Assembly: GCA_963782445.1 (NCBI GenBank)
Contig: CAWAJM010000001.1
Span: 3,410,001-3,474,000 of the forward strand
Reading direction: 5' to 3'
Length of the DNA stretch: 64,000 nucleotides
From: ZC4RG20 sp963782445
Lineage (GTDB): Bacteria > Pseudomonadota > Gammaproteobacteria > Steroidobacterales > Rariloculaceae
Position numbers and translations under genes: made by a program. Each line of letters starts with the position of its first letter. Position 1 is the stretch's first letter. Below the pieces are notes generated by a model that saw nothing but the letters and a program-made list of their open reading frames with translations, searched no databases and was not told where the DNA came from. Shown piece after piece: positions 1-7,956 of the stretch.

Positions 1-416
1 GCCTCGCGTAACCAGGCCAACACCGCGGCCGATGCGCCCGAGCGCACGGCCTGCTCGACGGCCCACAACACGTCCCGGCTCGTTTGCACCGACTCGACGA
101 GCAGCACGCGCTCGAGCTCGATGTCGGCCGCCGCCCACGCGGGCGCGTAAGGGACCCAGGGCGGCGCGACGAGCACGATCCAGCGCGCCTGCGCCCCTTC
201 GCGACGCGAAGCGGCAGCGAGCGCCGGCATCCACAAGCCGAGCTCCCCGACCCCTTGCCGTTCGGCGAAGACCTCGATGACCGCACCCCACGGCCAACCG
301 CCGCCGGGCAAGCTGCGGTCGAGCGTCTCGAACCCCGTCGACACGACGGCTCGAGTGCTGCGCCCTGCGCGCCCCCGCCAAACGTAAGGGCTGCTAACTA
401 TCTCGTCGAGGCTCAT
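1..416 (-). CDS. imuA: Translesion-synthesis protein ImuA (3' end outside window)
   Basis: Reading the minus strand from an ATG at 416 gives about 138 residues that run off the window. The protein begins MSLDEIVSSPYVWRG and contains STGFETLDRSLPGGGWPWGA and a WIVLVAPPWVPYAPAW stretch. These match the RecA/SulA-like ImuA family, which works with ImuB and DnaE2 in SOS-induced error-prone repair. The gene starts 34 bp after the lexA stop on the same strand, so it is probably co-transcribed with lexA under the SOS box upstream; imuB and dnaE2 would be expected beyond position 1. No strong Shine-Dalgarno is visible, consistent with read-through from lexA. Family assignment is firm; the C-terminus cannot be seen. 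Confidence 0.88.
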   Translation of the reverse strand, partial: MSLDEIVSSPYVWRGRAGRSTRAVVSTGFETLDRSLPGGGWPWGAVIEVFAERQGVGELGLWMPALAAASRREGAQARWIVLVAPPWVPYAPAWAAADIELERVLLVESVQTSRDVLWAVEQAVRSGASAAVLAWLRE

Positions 417-450
417 ATCTCGCTCAAAATAGAAAGAGGGCCGGCCGCCT

Positions 451-1062
451 TTACTTGATCGAATTTCTCACGACGCCGACGACCACGCCTTCGATGGCCA
501 TGGCCTGCTCGCGCAAGTCGACCTGGATCGGCTCGAACTCGGGGTTCTCGGGCATGAGCCACACGCGGTGGCCCTCTTGACGATAACGTTTGACCGTGAC
601 CTCGTTATCGAGGCGCGCCACGATGATCTGCCGGTTCTTGACCTCGGGCGTGCGATGCACGACGACGAGATCGCCGTCGAGAATCCCCGCATCGCGCATG
701 CTCATGCCGCTGACGCGGAGCATGAAGTGAGGCAGTTTCTTGAACAGATCCGGATCGATCTGATAGCGCGCCTCGATCTGCTCCTCTGCGAGGATCGGCG
801 AGCCCGCCGCGACCTTGCCGACGAGCGGCAGACCCAATTGCTCGCGCAGCGTGTCCTTGAGCCGGATACCGCGCGAGGTGCCGGGCAGCAGCTCGATGGC
901 GCCCTTGCGCTCCAACGCGCGCAGGTGCTCTTCGGCGGCGTTGACGGAACGGAAATTCAACCGCTTAGCGATCTCGGCCCGCGTGGGCGGCATGCCCGTC
1001 GTGTTGATGGCTTTCTGAATGAGGCCGAGTATTTGCCTCTGTCGAGGAGTGAGCTCACGCAT
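451..1062 (-). CDS. lexA: SOS repressor LexA
   Basis: LexA represses the SOS regulon and self-cleaves when RecA filaments form. The 203-residue protein has the N-terminal winged helix-turn-helix (about residues 24-50, MPPTRAEIAKRLNF), the Ala-Gly cleavage site in VGKVAAGSP (Ala86-Gly87), the catalytic Ser121 in SGMSM and Lys158 in EVTVKRY. Length matches the family. The ATG at 1062 is preferred over an in-frame TTG at 1068 because AGGAG lies 9 bases before the ATG but only 3 before the TTG. A LexA box overlaps its own promoter, so it is autoregulated. imuA follows in the same direction. Confidence 0.97.
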   Translation of the reverse strand: MRELTPRQRQILGLIQKAINTTGMPPTRAEIAKRLNFRSVNAAEEHLRALERKGAIELLPGTSRGIRLKDTLREQLGLPLVGKVAAGSPILAEEQIEARYQIDPDLFKKLPHFMLRVSGMSMRDAGILDGDLVVVHRTPEVKNRQIIVARLDNEVTVKRYRQEGHRVWLMPENPEFEPIQVDLREQAMAIEGVVVGVVRNSIK

Positions 1063-1091
1063 CGCCAACCGCTCCTGTAAGCATGGACAGT

Positions 1092-1107
1092 CTGATGCTA
1101 TATACAG
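1092..1107 (-). promoter_or_regulatory. LexA (SOS) box of lexA-imuA
   Basis: The 16-mer CTGATGCTATATACAG fits the gammaproteobacterial SOS box CTG-N10-CAG. It lies 30 bp upstream of the lexA ATG and overlaps the proposed -10 element, the expected arrangement for an autorepressed lexA operon. Confidence 0.88.
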
Positions 1108-1123
1108 GAAGACGGAAGGTCAA
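1095..1123 (-). promoter_or_regulatory. Predicted sigma-70 promoter of lexA-imuA
   Basis: On the minus strand TTGACC (1123-1118, 5/6 match to the -35 consensus) is followed after 17 bases by TAGCAT (1100-1095, 4/6 match to the -10). The SOS box covers the -10, so LexA would block polymerase directly. Confidence 0.6.
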
Positions 1124-1245
1124 GGCGAGTCGGCCAAGTCGCCGAAACGCCTGGAAATGGGTATCGATACCTGGATCATTCCATGCCGAAGGGAAAAAAG
1201 CTTGCCGAGTCAATTGTCTGCCATTGGAGACGCTTATAACCGCAA

Positions 1246-1274
1246 TTGCAGAAGCTTCCCCTTTGGTCAATAAT
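1246..1274 (+). promoter_or_regulatory. Predicted sigma-70 promoter of the lipoprotein gene
   Basis: TTGCAG (1246-1251), a 17-base spacer and AATAAT (1269-1274) lie 35 bp before the lipoprotein start. This is an inference from consensus matching only; TTGTCT/TATAAC just upstream is a competing candidate. Confidence 0.4.
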
Positions 1275-1308
1275 TCCGAAGGTACTTTCACTTAATCAGG
1301 GGATTTCG

Positions 1309-1605
1309 ATGACCATGAAGCTTAAGGGCGCTCTGCGGGCGACCGTACTGCTTTGCGGCGCCGCCATCGCAGCCGGTTGCGCTTCCGTGACCACCGAGCA
1401 ACTGGACATGGTGCGGCAAACGGCCGAGGCGGCCCAAAAGGCCGCGCAGACGGCGCAGCAGACGGCCGACCAGGCCCGTCAAACCGCCTCGGGCGCCCAG
1501 AGCACGGCGAACCAAGCACTCCAGGCTGCGCAAGCCGCTCAGGCGTGCTGCGACGCGACGAATCAGCGCCTGGACCGCATGTTCGAGCAATCTCAGCGTA
1601 AGTAG
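1309..1605 (+). CDS. Alanine-zipper murein lipoprotein (Lpp/OprI type)
   Basis: A 98-residue lipoprotein. The ATG at 1309 is preceded by AGGGG at 7-base spacing. Residues 1-24 form a lipoprotein signal ending in the lipobox IAAGC. The mature part is a long alanine/glutamine heptad helix (repeats of AAQKAAQTAQQTADQA type), and the tail ATNQRLDRMFEQSQRK closely resembles the end of Pseudomonas OprI. The terminal Arg-Lys matters because in Lpp/OprI the C-terminal lysine can be joined to peptidoglycan by YkuD L,D-transpeptidases, one of which is encoded nearby at 2266-3222. It likely forms a trimer linking outer membrane and cell wall. A rho-independent terminator follows, so it is monocistronic. 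Confidence 0.88.
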   Translation: MTMKLKGALRATVLLCGAAIAAGCASVTTEQLDMVRQTAEAAQKAAQTAQQTADQARQTASGAQSTANQALQAAQAAQACCDATNQRLDRMFEQSQRK

Positions 1606-1664
1606 AAGCAAGCACCAAAACATATGCACGGGGGGCTACGAGCGCCGCCCCCACTCCTTTACGA

Positions 1665-1701
1665 AGAGCCGCCGCGGTGCAAGTCGGGCGGCTCTTTTTT
1701 T
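1665..1701 (+). terminator. Rho-independent terminator after the lipoprotein gene
   Basis: AGAGCCGCC and GGCGGCTCT form a 9-bp GC-rich stem followed by a run of seven T residues. It lies 60 bp after the lipoprotein stop, as is typical for highly expressed lpp genes. Confidence 0.93.
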
Positions 1702-1706
1702 CGCCG

Positions 1707-1928
1707 GGGCTTCAGCCTCGGCGCGGGTGCGGTGGCACGGGGGCTTCAGCCTCGGCATAAGGGCGGTGTCGGGACCGCCGTGAACCCGGGGCCTCGCTGA
1801 GCGCCATCCCTCGCGCTCAGCGTCCCGACACCGCCCTTATGCCGAGCCTGAAGCGGATACGTCTGTGGCTTGCGCCGAGGATGAAGCCCAACGCGTTTGT
1901 GGCTGGCGCCGAGGATGAAGCCCGACAC
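1707..1928. repeat. Cluster of GGGCTTCA(G/T)CCTCGGC repeats, direct and inverted
   Basis: The word GGGCTTCAGCCTCGGC occurs at 1707 and 1741. Its inverted form GCCGAGGATGAAGCCC occurs in a 34-bp tandem duplication (1861-1894 and 1895-1928, 30/34 identical), and a further inverted version closes palindrome A (1838-1853). Together they form nested inverted repeats resembling REP-type elements. No coding potential is seen. Confidence 0.7.
1744..1853 (+). repeat. Palindromic element copy A (forward)
   Basis: Arms of 32 bp (1744-1775 and 1822-1853, one mismatch) enclose the family tract CGCCGTGAACCC (1776 onward) and an inner hairpin GCTGAGCGC/GCGCTCAGC (1796-1821). The arm-proximal segment AAGGGCGGTGTCGGGAC is shared with copy C. 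It pairs with reverse copy B, 187 bp away, in the gap between the convergent lipoprotein and L,D-transpeptidase genes. Confidence 0.92.
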
Positions 1929-2040
1929 GCCTGCGGCGGTAGTGAGCTGCGAAGAACGCACCCATCGGCGTCTTTGCGTCCGGATCGGCGCAGCGGGCCG
2001 ATTGGCACGCGTTCGGCAACGATGTCCTCGCGCGGTGGCA

Positions 2041-2224
2041 GCACGATTCATGAACGGCCGCTGGCCTAACAGAGGAGTCTCGTGCAGACGGGCACTTTCG
2101 GGACCGTGCGCGCCAGGACGGCGCGCTACGGAGGCTCCAGGGACGGATTCACGCGGTCCCCCAAAACGCCCGTCTGCACGAGACTCCGGCTGCCACGAAG
2201 CCCAAAACCGTTCATGAATCGTGC
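2041..2224 (-). repeat. Palindromic element copy B (reverse, long form)
   Basis: There are two nested perfect inverted repeats: 17-bp outer arms (2041-2057/2208-2224, containing ATTCATGAACGG) and 20-bp inner arms (2074-2093/2168-2187, containing CTCGTGCAGACGGGC). The core holds the hairpin GCGCGCC-AGGAC-GGCGCGC and the family tract GGATTCACGCGGTCCC. It is the same family as A in opposite orientation, and closely related to D. Confidence 0.92.
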
Positions 2225-2265
2225 GGCCGAAAGCTGCGCAGCCGAATGCCGCGCGACCGACCGCC

Positions 2266-3222
2266 TCAGTGCGAAGCCGTTTCGAGCGCGGCCGTCGTCT
2301 CTGCTTCGCCCGCGGCCGGCTCGGCCGAGACGCGCACGGGGATTCCGCGCGCCGCGTGCACGACCTTTTCGGCCTCGCCCCACGAGACCTTGATGTAGCG
2401 GTTCTGCGTGGCCTCGACGAACTCGCGCGTCACGTCGGTCATCGTCCACTTGCCCGCCTTGACCTCCTCGGCGAGCGGCGCGTGGGCCTCGAGGTACAGG
2501 GCGCCGTCGCTGCCCCAGCCGATCTTGTACGGCTCATTGACGATGTGCACGGGCGTGCCCCTCGGCACCGCCTTGAACAGCTCCGCGATGTCCTCGGGGA
2601 ACAAGCGGATGCAGCCGTGCGAGACGCGCATGCCGACACCGGCCGGCTTGTTCGTGCCGTGAATCAGATAGCCCGGCAGGCCGAGCCGCAGCGCGAACTG
2701 GCCGAGCGGGTTATCCGGCCCGGGCGGCACGACGGCGGGCAGCGGATCGTTATCCGCCGCGTGCTCGTCGCGGATCGATTCGGGCGGATACCAGGCCGGA
2801 TTCTTGACCTTGGCAACGACCGTCGTGGCACCGAGCGGGGTACTCCAGTCCATGCGGCCGATGCTGATCGGATGCGTGACGACCTTTCCGGGCTCGTTGG
2901 CCGGAAAGTAGTAGAGCCTGAGCTCGGCCACGTTGACGACGATGCCCTTGCGCGGCGCGTGCGGCAGCACGTACTGCAGCGGCAGCACGATGTCCGTGCC
3001 GGCGCCCGGCAGCCAGGGATCGACCTTGGGATTGGCGGCGCGCAGCTCGTCGTAGCCGAGATCGTACTTGCGCGCGAGCGCGACGAAGGTGTCCTCGTAG
3101 CGCGCCTTGATGTGGCGGACCTCGCCGACGAGATCGCCCTTGGGCGGGATGTCGTATTCGGCGGCGAGCGCGCTCGTGGCCGAGGCGGCGAACAGAGCGG
3201 CGACGAAAACGATGCGCAGCAT
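2266..3222 (-). CDS. LysM-type L,D-transpeptidase (YkuD/ErfK family), periplasmic
   Basis: 318 residues. A Sec signal peptide (MLRIVFVAALFAASATSALA) is followed by a LysM-like segment (about 40-75, HIKARYEDTFVALARKYDL) and a YkuD catalytic domain (about 95-230) with the active-site signature HGTN...VSHGCIRL (catalytic Cys in SHGC). Such enzymes form 3-3 crosslinks or attach Lpp-type lipoproteins to meso-diaminopimelate. The OprI-like lipoprotein encoded convergently at 1309-1605 is a plausible substrate; this is an inference. The C-terminal 60 residues are variable. The gene follows fabH on the same strand, separated by 56 bp. Confidence 0.9.
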   Translation of the reverse strand: MLRIVFVAALFAASATSALAAEYDIPPKGDLVGEVRHIKARYEDTFVALARKYDLGYDELRAANPKVDPWLPGAGTDIVLPLQYVLPHAPRKGIVVNVAELRLYYFPANEPGKVVTHPISIGRMDWSTPLGATTVVAKVKNPAWYPPESIRDEHAADNDPLPAVVPPGPDNPLGQFALRLGLPGYLIHGTNKPAGVGMRVSHGCIRLFPEDIAELFKAVPRGTPVHIVNEPYKIGWGSDGALYLEAHAPLAEEVKAGKWTMTDVTREFVEATQNRYIKVSWGEAEKVVHAARGIPVRVSAEPAAGEAETTAALETASH

Positions 3223-3278
3223 GGGGGCGATTATACGCACGCGCGGGCCGGAGAAACGAGAACCCGCCCGCAGCGGGC

Positions 3279-4238
3279 TCAATAGCGGACGAGCGCCGCA
3301 CCCCACGTGAACCCGCCCCCGAAAGCCTCGAGCAGCAGCAGATCGCCGCGCCGCACGCGGCCGTCGCGCACGGCCGCATCGAGCGCCAGCGGCACGGAGG
3401 CCGCCGAGGTGTTGCCGTGCTCCTGCACCGTCAGAACGACCCGCTCGAGGGGCATCTGCAGCCGCTTGGCCGTCGCCTTGATGATGCGGATGTTGGCCTG
3501 ATGCGGGATGAGCCAGTCGATCTGACCCTTCTCGAGCCGATTCTCCTCGAGGACGTCGTCGACCATGTGCTCGAGCGTCTTGACGGCGACCTTGAAGACC
3601 TCGTTGCCCTTCATTCTGAGCGCGGGGATGTCCGAGGCGTCGCGGCGCGTCGAGACGCCGCTCGAGGCGTACAGCAGATCGCGGTAGCGGCCGTCGGCGC
3701 CGAGACGCGTGTACATGATGCCCGGCTGCTCCGAAGCCTCGAGCACGACGGCGCCCGCGCCGTCGCCGAACAGCACGCAGGTTTCGCGGTCTGTCCAATC
3801 GACGATGCGCGACATCGTTTCGGCGCCGACGACGAGCGCACGCGTCGCCAGGCCCCCGCGCACGAACTGATCGGCCGTCGCGAGACCGTAGAGGAACCCC
3901 GAGCAGGCGGCTTCGACGCTGAATGCGGGACCGCCGCGGATGCCGAGCTTCTCCTGCAGCAGACAGGCGACGTTCGGGAAGACGAGATCCGGCGTCGTGG
4001 TCCCGACGATCACGAGATCGATGTCCTCGGGCGCGAGCTCGGCGCTCTGAATCGCCGCGAGCGCCGCATGATAGGCGAGATCGCTCGTGGCCTGGTCGTC
4101 CGCCGCGATATGCCGGCGCTCGATCCCCGTCCGCGTTCGGATCCACTCGTCCGAGGTCTCGACCATCTTCTCGAGATCGAAGTTCGTCAGAACCCGTTCG
4201 GGAAGGTACGAGCCGGTGCCGATTATGCGCGAATACAT
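3279..4238 (-). CDS. fabH: Beta-ketoacyl-ACP synthase III
   Basis: FabH condenses acetyl-CoA with malonyl-ACP to start fatty-acid synthesis. The 319-residue protein carries the Cys-His-Asn triad: Cys in VEAACSGFLYGL, His in LIPHQANIRII and Asn in EHGNTSAASVP. Length equals that of E. coli FabH. The start codon lies 16 bases inside the end of plsX, so translation is coupled. The order yceD-rpmF-plsX-fabH matches E. coli, but fabD-fabG-acpP do not follow; a LysM L,D-transpeptidase does. Confidence 0.97.
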   Translation of the reverse strand: MYSRIIGTGSYLPERVLTNFDLEKMVETSDEWIRTRTGIERRHIAADDQATSDLAYHAALAAIQSAELAPEDIDLVIVGTTTPDLVFPNVACLLQEKLGIRGGPAFSVEAACSGFLYGLATADQFVRGGLATRALVVGAETMSRIVDWTDRETCVLFGDGAGAVVLEASEQPGIMYTRLGADGRYRDLLYASSGVSTRRDASDIPALRMKGNEVFKVAVKTLEHMVDDVLEENRLEKGQIDWLIPHQANIRIIKATAKRLQMPLERVVLTVQEHGNTSAASVPLALDAAVRDGRVRRGDLLLLEAFGGGFTWGAALVRY

Positions 4239-5251
4239 GCTTTTGGCCGATCTTCGACGAGCTTGCCGATCTGGACGGGCACGCCCTTCCGCGCCTCGAC
4301 GATGGCCGTCCGCACGGCCGTCTCGAAGGCCACCTCGTCCGCGCCGCCGTGGCTCTTGAGCACGACACCGTTGAGCCCGACGAGGCTCGCGCCGTTGTAC
4401 TGGCGCGGATCGAGACGCTCGCGCAGCGCGTGCAGCGCCGAGCGCGCAAGCAGACCCTGCAGCCGCCGCAGCGGGTTGCGCCGAAACTCCTTGCCGAGGA
4501 ACGAGCCGATGAGCTTGGCCGTGCCTTCCATGGTCTTGAGCGCGACGTTGCCGACGAAACCGTCGCTGACGACGACATCAACGTCGGCCTTGAAGATACC
4601 GTCGCCCTCGATGAAGCCGACGTAGTTGAGCCCGCTCGCGGCGATGAGCTCGCCGGCTTCGCGGACGACCTCGTTGCCCTTGATGTCTTCCTGCCCGATG
4701 TTGAGCAGGCCGACGCGCGGCCGGGCGAGGTCGAGCATGTCCGCGGCGACGACGGAGCCCATGAGCGCGAACTGCAGCAGATGCTCGGCCGTGCAGCCGA
4801 CGTTGGCGCCCAGATCGAGCATGAAGGTGGGTCCCTCGATGCCGGGCAGCGCCGAGATGATGGCCGGCCGGTCGATGCCGGGCAGCGTCTTGAGCACGTA
4901 GCGCGCCGTCGCCATGAGCGCACCCGTGTTGCCGGCGCTCACGCAGGCGTCGGCCTCGGCGCTCTTGACGAGCTCGAGCGCGACACGCATCGAGGAGTCT
5001 TTCTTGCGGCGCAGCGCCTCGGCCGGCGGCTCGTCCATCGCGACGACCTCGCTGGCGACGCGATAGCGCAGACGATCGCCGTAGCGCTCCCCGCCTTCAC
5101 GCCGCGTCCGCTCGAGCACGTCGGGCAAGCCGACGAGCACGAGCGTAACGGAGTCGTCCTTCTCGAGCGTGGCGAGCGCGGCCGGCAGCACCGAATCCGG
5201 CCCGCGGTCGCCGCCCATCGCGTCGAGCGCGATCGTGACATTGCGGCTCAT
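4223..5251 (-). CDS. plsX: Phosphate acyltransferase PlsX
   Basis: PlsX makes acyl-phosphate from acyl-ACP for phospholipid synthesis. The 342-residue product opens MSRNVTIALDAMGGDRGPDSV, and the ALDAMGGD motif is diagnostic. It also has SVGNTGALMA-type (CVSAGNTGALMATA) and SDGFVGNVALKTMEG motifs. It lies between rpmF and fabH in the conserved membrane-lipid operon; the 3' end overlaps fabH. Confidence 0.96.
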   Translation of the reverse strand: MSRNVTIALDAMGGDRGPDSVLPAALATLEKDDSVTLVLVGLPDVLERTRREGGERYGDRLRYRVASEVVAMDEPPAEALRRKKDSSMRVALELVKSAEADACVSAGNTGALMATARYVLKTLPGIDRPAIISALPGIEGPTFMLDLGANVGCTAEHLLQFALMGSVVAADMLDLARPRVGLLNIGQEDIKGNEVVREAGELIAASGLNYVGFIEGDGIFKADVDVVVSDGFVGNVALKTMEGTAKLIGSFLGKEFRRNPLRRLQGLLARSALHALRERLDPRQYNGASLVGLNGVVLKSHGGADEVAFETAVRTAIVEARKGVPVQIGKLVEDRPKACIRA

Positions 5252-5320
5252 GCGCGGCCCATGGGCGCATGCGAGCGAACGGCGAAGCGGCGGCGCCCGA
5301 AAGGGCGTCCCACCACCGTA

Positions 5321-5512
5321 CTATTCCTCGTCAACGTCTTGCGGCCGCTCGAGAACCTTACGGCCCCGATAGTACCCATCGGCCGAGATGTGATGCCGTC
5401 GATGCGTTTCGCCCGTGGCCTTATCCACCGAAAGCGTCGGCCCCTCGAGCGCATCGTGCGAGCGACGCATACCGCGCCGCGACGGCGTCTTACGGGATTT
5501 CTGCACAGCCAT
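5321..5512 (-). CDS. rpmF: 50S ribosomal protein L32
   Basis: 63 residues beginning MAVQKSRKTPSRRGMRRSHD, the canonical L32 N-terminus, with HHISADGYYRGRKV near the end. The zinc-binding cysteines of some L32 proteins are absent, as in many gammaproteobacterial L32s. Its position between yceD and plsX is conserved. Confidence 0.97.
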   Translation of the reverse strand: MAVQKSRKTPSRRGMRRSHDALEGPTLSVDKATGETHRRHHISADGYYRGRKVLERPQDVDEE

Positions 5513-5579
5513 TTGCGAATTTCTCCAGAAAGGTATAACGAAGGCCAGAAAGGTATTTCAGTAGCCCGCGGACGCTGCC

Positions 5580-6044
5580 TCAGGCAGGGCGATCCCGGTG
5601 CCCCGCGTGCTGCTCGCACACGTCGGGCTCGTGCCGCGGCACGAGCGGGAGCGCGATTATAAGTTCATCCTCGACCAACATCGCAGGGCTAAAGCGCTCG
5701 TCCTCCAGAACGAGCGGTTCGTACTCCTCGGGCAGGTGCTGCGCCATGGCGGGGCTCTCAAGCACCGCAAACTCGACGCGGTCCTCTAATTCATACTCGA
5801 CAGGCTCGAGGCAGCGCTGGCAAACGAGCCGCACCGCCGTTTCATACTCGAGCGCTATTATCGGCCAGCCGCGTTCGTCTTGTCGAAACCGAAGGGCCGC
5901 CTTTACACTGCCGCGGGCCGACTCGAGAAGCGGCGTCAAACGGTGCAGCTTCTCCAACGGGATCTCTCCCTCGAGCACGGTTCCGCGCCCGGCCATCGGC
6001 TCTAGCTCGCGCGCCCCGAACCGGCTGTAGAGCGACCCGGGCAT
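5580..6044 (-). CDS. yceD: YceD/DUF177 family protein (23S rRNA accumulation protein)
   Basis: 154 residues with the DUF177 CxxC motif in RLVCQRCLEPVEYELED and an acidic C-terminal half. In E. coli YceD is co-transcribed with rpmF and affects 23S rRNA levels. It is transcribed divergently from maf (gap 68 bp), the same arrangement as E. coli yceF/yceD. Biochemical role is not established. Confidence 0.92.
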   Translation of the reverse strand: MPGSLYSRFGARELEPMAGRGTVLEGEIPLEKLHRLTPLLESARGSVKAALRFRQDERGWPIIALEYETAVRLVCQRCLEPVEYELEDRVEFAVLESPAMAQHLPEEYEPLVLEDERFSPAMLVEDELIIALPLVPRHEPDVCEQHAGHRDRPA

Positions 6045-6112
6045 AATCGGTCAATGATAAAGACTGCCGTTTCGGTCGTCAAAACCGCGAGTTACGTGGC
6101 CTCCACCGAATC

Positions 6113-6694
6113 ATGAAGCGATTGACGCTCGCCTCCACGTCCCGCTACAAAAAGGCGCTGCTCGCGCGGCTCGGCCTGCCCTTCGAGGCCGTCGACCCCC
6201 GCGTAGATGAAACGGCCGAGCCCGGCGAACGGCCTGCGGACCTGGCTGCCCGCCTCGCCCGCGCAAAGGCCGCGGCCCCGGCGGCCGCACAGGGCGGCAT
6301 CGTCATCGGGGCCGATCAGGTCCCCGCACTCGGCGGCGACGTACTGCGCAAGCCCGGCGACCACGCTCAGGCCCTGAGCCAGCTCATCGCCTGCGCGGGC
6401 CGCACGGTCGTCTTTTACACGGCGGCCGCAATCGTCGATACGCAGACGGGCCGGGCCTGGCACACGGTCGACACGACGGAGGTCGATTTCGCGACCCTGC
6501 CGCGCGAGCGTCTCGACCGCTATCTGCGCATCGAGCAGCCGTACGACTGCGCCGGCGGATTCAAGGCCGAGGGGCTCGGCATCGTCCTGTTCGAGTCGAT
6601 CCGCTCGCGGGATCCGACGGCGCTCATCGGCCTGCCGCTGATCTGGATCGCCCGAACGCTGCGGGCGGCGGGCGCCGATCCGCTGGGGGAGTAG
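6113..6694 (+). CDS. yceF: Maf-type nucleoside-triphosphate pyrophosphatase (YceF subgroup)
   Basis: 193 residues starting MKRLTLASTSRYKKALLARL, with the Maf signature S-x-S-x-x-R and the second motif IVIGADQVPALGG. YceF-type Maf proteins hydrolyse m7GTP and related modified nucleotides. Placement opposite yceD supports the YceF rather than YhdE subgroup. An 18-bp stem-loop starts 5 bp after the stop. Confidence 0.92.
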   Translation: MKRLTLASTSRYKKALLARLGLPFEAVDPRVDETAEPGERPADLAARLARAKAAAPAAAQGGIVIGADQVPALGGDVLRKPGDHAQALSQLIACAGRTVVFYTAAAIVDTQTGRAWHTVDTTEVDFATLPRERLDRYLRIEQPYDCAGGFKAEGLGIVLFESIRSRDPTALIGLPLIWIARTLRAAGADPLGE

Positions 6695-6973
6695 AAGGCG
6701 TCCCGCGGCGGCGCGCCGAGATAGGGCGCGCCTCCGCGGGACACATCTGTTTGATGGGGAGGGCGTGCCATCCGCCAGGACCGACCCGAACATTCGCGCG
6801 GGCGGCTTCGCTTCGCTCGCCCGGCACGCCGTCGTGGACGCGATGCCGGAGCTGCGGCATGCGACGGCGAAGGGCGCGGCCGCGTGAGCGGAGCGGACGC
6901 TCCGGAGTCGCCGGAGGGCCCGGGATCGCTGGAGGCGACGCGGCGCAAATCCGCCCCGTCCGGCCATGGCGTC
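6695..6973. repeat. Convergent maf-rluC gap with an 18-bp palindrome
   Basis: GTCCCGCGGCGGCGCGCC (6700-6717) and GGCGCGCCTCCGCGGGAC (6725-6742) form an 18-bp stem with one mismatch around a 7-base loop. There is no T-run, so it may be a bidirectional hairpin terminator or a degenerate member of the palindrome family. It is followed by ACATCTGTTTGATG, which recurs (as ACATCTGTTTCATG) next to the outer arm of copy F. The remaining 220 bp hold no convincing gene. Confidence 0.6.
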
Positions 6974-7951
6974 TTATAGACCGCCCCCACGCCCACCGGA
7001 AGCCAGCGCGTCGAGCACGCGGCCGAGCTCCGCCGGCAGTGGCACGCTGATCGAGAAGTCCGCTCCCGTATCGGGCCATTCGAAGGCAATCGCATGCGCG
7101 TGCAGGAACATGCGCTCGAGGCCGTAAGCCCGCATGGCCGTATTGAACGTCTCGTCGCCGTAGCGCTCGTCGCCGGCCAACGGATGGCCCATGTGAGCCG
7201 CATGGACGCGGATCTGGTGCGTGCGGCCGGTCAGCAGCGTGACCTCGACGAGCGAGGCTCTCTTGCCGTAGGCCTCCACGCGCCGGAAGCGGGAACGGGC
7301 ACGCTTGCCTTCCTCGGCCACGCGGACGCGGACCTCGCCTTCGCGCCGCCGGGCCGCGAGCGGCACGTCGACCTCGATGTCGCCCTGCTCCCAGAGCCCC
7401 CGAAGCAGCGCGAGATAGCGCTTCTCCATGGCCCCCTCGCGCAGCACTCCGTGCAGCAGGCGCAGGGCGCTGCGGCGCTTCGCAACGAGCAGACAGCCGG
7501 AGGTCGCCCGGTCGAGCCGGTGGACGAGCTCGAGGGACTTCGCCTGCGGGCGCAGGACCCGCAGGGCCTCGATGCAGCCGAGCTGCACGCCGCTGCCGCC
7601 GTGCACGGCGAGCCCGGCGGGCTTGTCGAGGACGAGCAGCCGGGCGTCCTCGTAAACGATGCGGCGCTCGAGCCATTCGAGCGAGGCCGATTGCGGAGGC
7701 GCGCCTCGAGCCTGCGGCCGGTTCACGGGCGGAACTCTGACGCGGTCCCCGTCTCTGAGCTTGTAGCTCGCGGTCGAGCGGCCCGAATTCACACGCACCT
7801 GCCCGGAGCGGATAAGCCGATAAACGTGGCTCCGGGGCACGCCCTTGAGCGCCCCCAGCAGAAAATTGTCGAGCCTCTGGCCGGCGCCCTCCGCATCGAC
7901 CTCGTGCGTATAGGCCCCTGGCTTATTCGGTTTTTGTGCTGTGTTCGGCAT
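6974..7951 (-). CDS. rluC: 23S rRNA pseudouridine synthase RluC
   Basis: 325 residues with an S4 RNA-binding domain (about 18-75, GQRLDNFLLGALKGVPRSHVYRLI) and an RluA-family catalytic domain carrying HRLDRATSGCLLVAK (catalytic Asp in RLD) and RTHQIRVHAAHMGHP. In E. coli RluC modifies U955, U2504 and U2580 of 23S rRNA. It is divergent from rne across a 353-bp gap, the same arrangement as E. coli, which favours RluC over RluD. Confidence 0.94.
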   Translation of the reverse strand: MPNTAQKPNKPGAYTHEVDAEGAGQRLDNFLLGALKGVPRSHVYRLIRSGQVRVNSGRSTASYKLRDGDRVRVPPVNRPQARGAPPQSASLEWLERRIVYEDARLLVLDKPAGLAVHGGSGVQLGCIEALRVLRPQAKSLELVHRLDRATSGCLLVAKRRSALRLLHGVLREGAMEKRYLALLRGLWEQGDIEVDVPLAARRREGEVRVRVAEEGKRARSRFRRVEAYGKRASLVEVTLLTGRTHQIRVHAAHMGHPLAGDERYGDETFNTAMRAYGLERMFLHAHAIAFEWPDTGADFSISVPLPAELGRVLDALASGGRGGGL

Positions 7952-7956
7952 AAAAA

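Noticed and set aside
1744..2224. Repeats A and B as a CRISPR array or transposon ends
   Set aside because: There is no regular repeat-spacer pattern, no cas gene, no transposase and no visible target-site duplication.
2266..4923. 885-codon open frame on the minus strand through plsX and fabH into the L,D-transpeptidase
   Set aside because: Only its last 318 codons are real; the rest is a GC-rich shadow of fabH and plsX in another frame and has no family resemblance.
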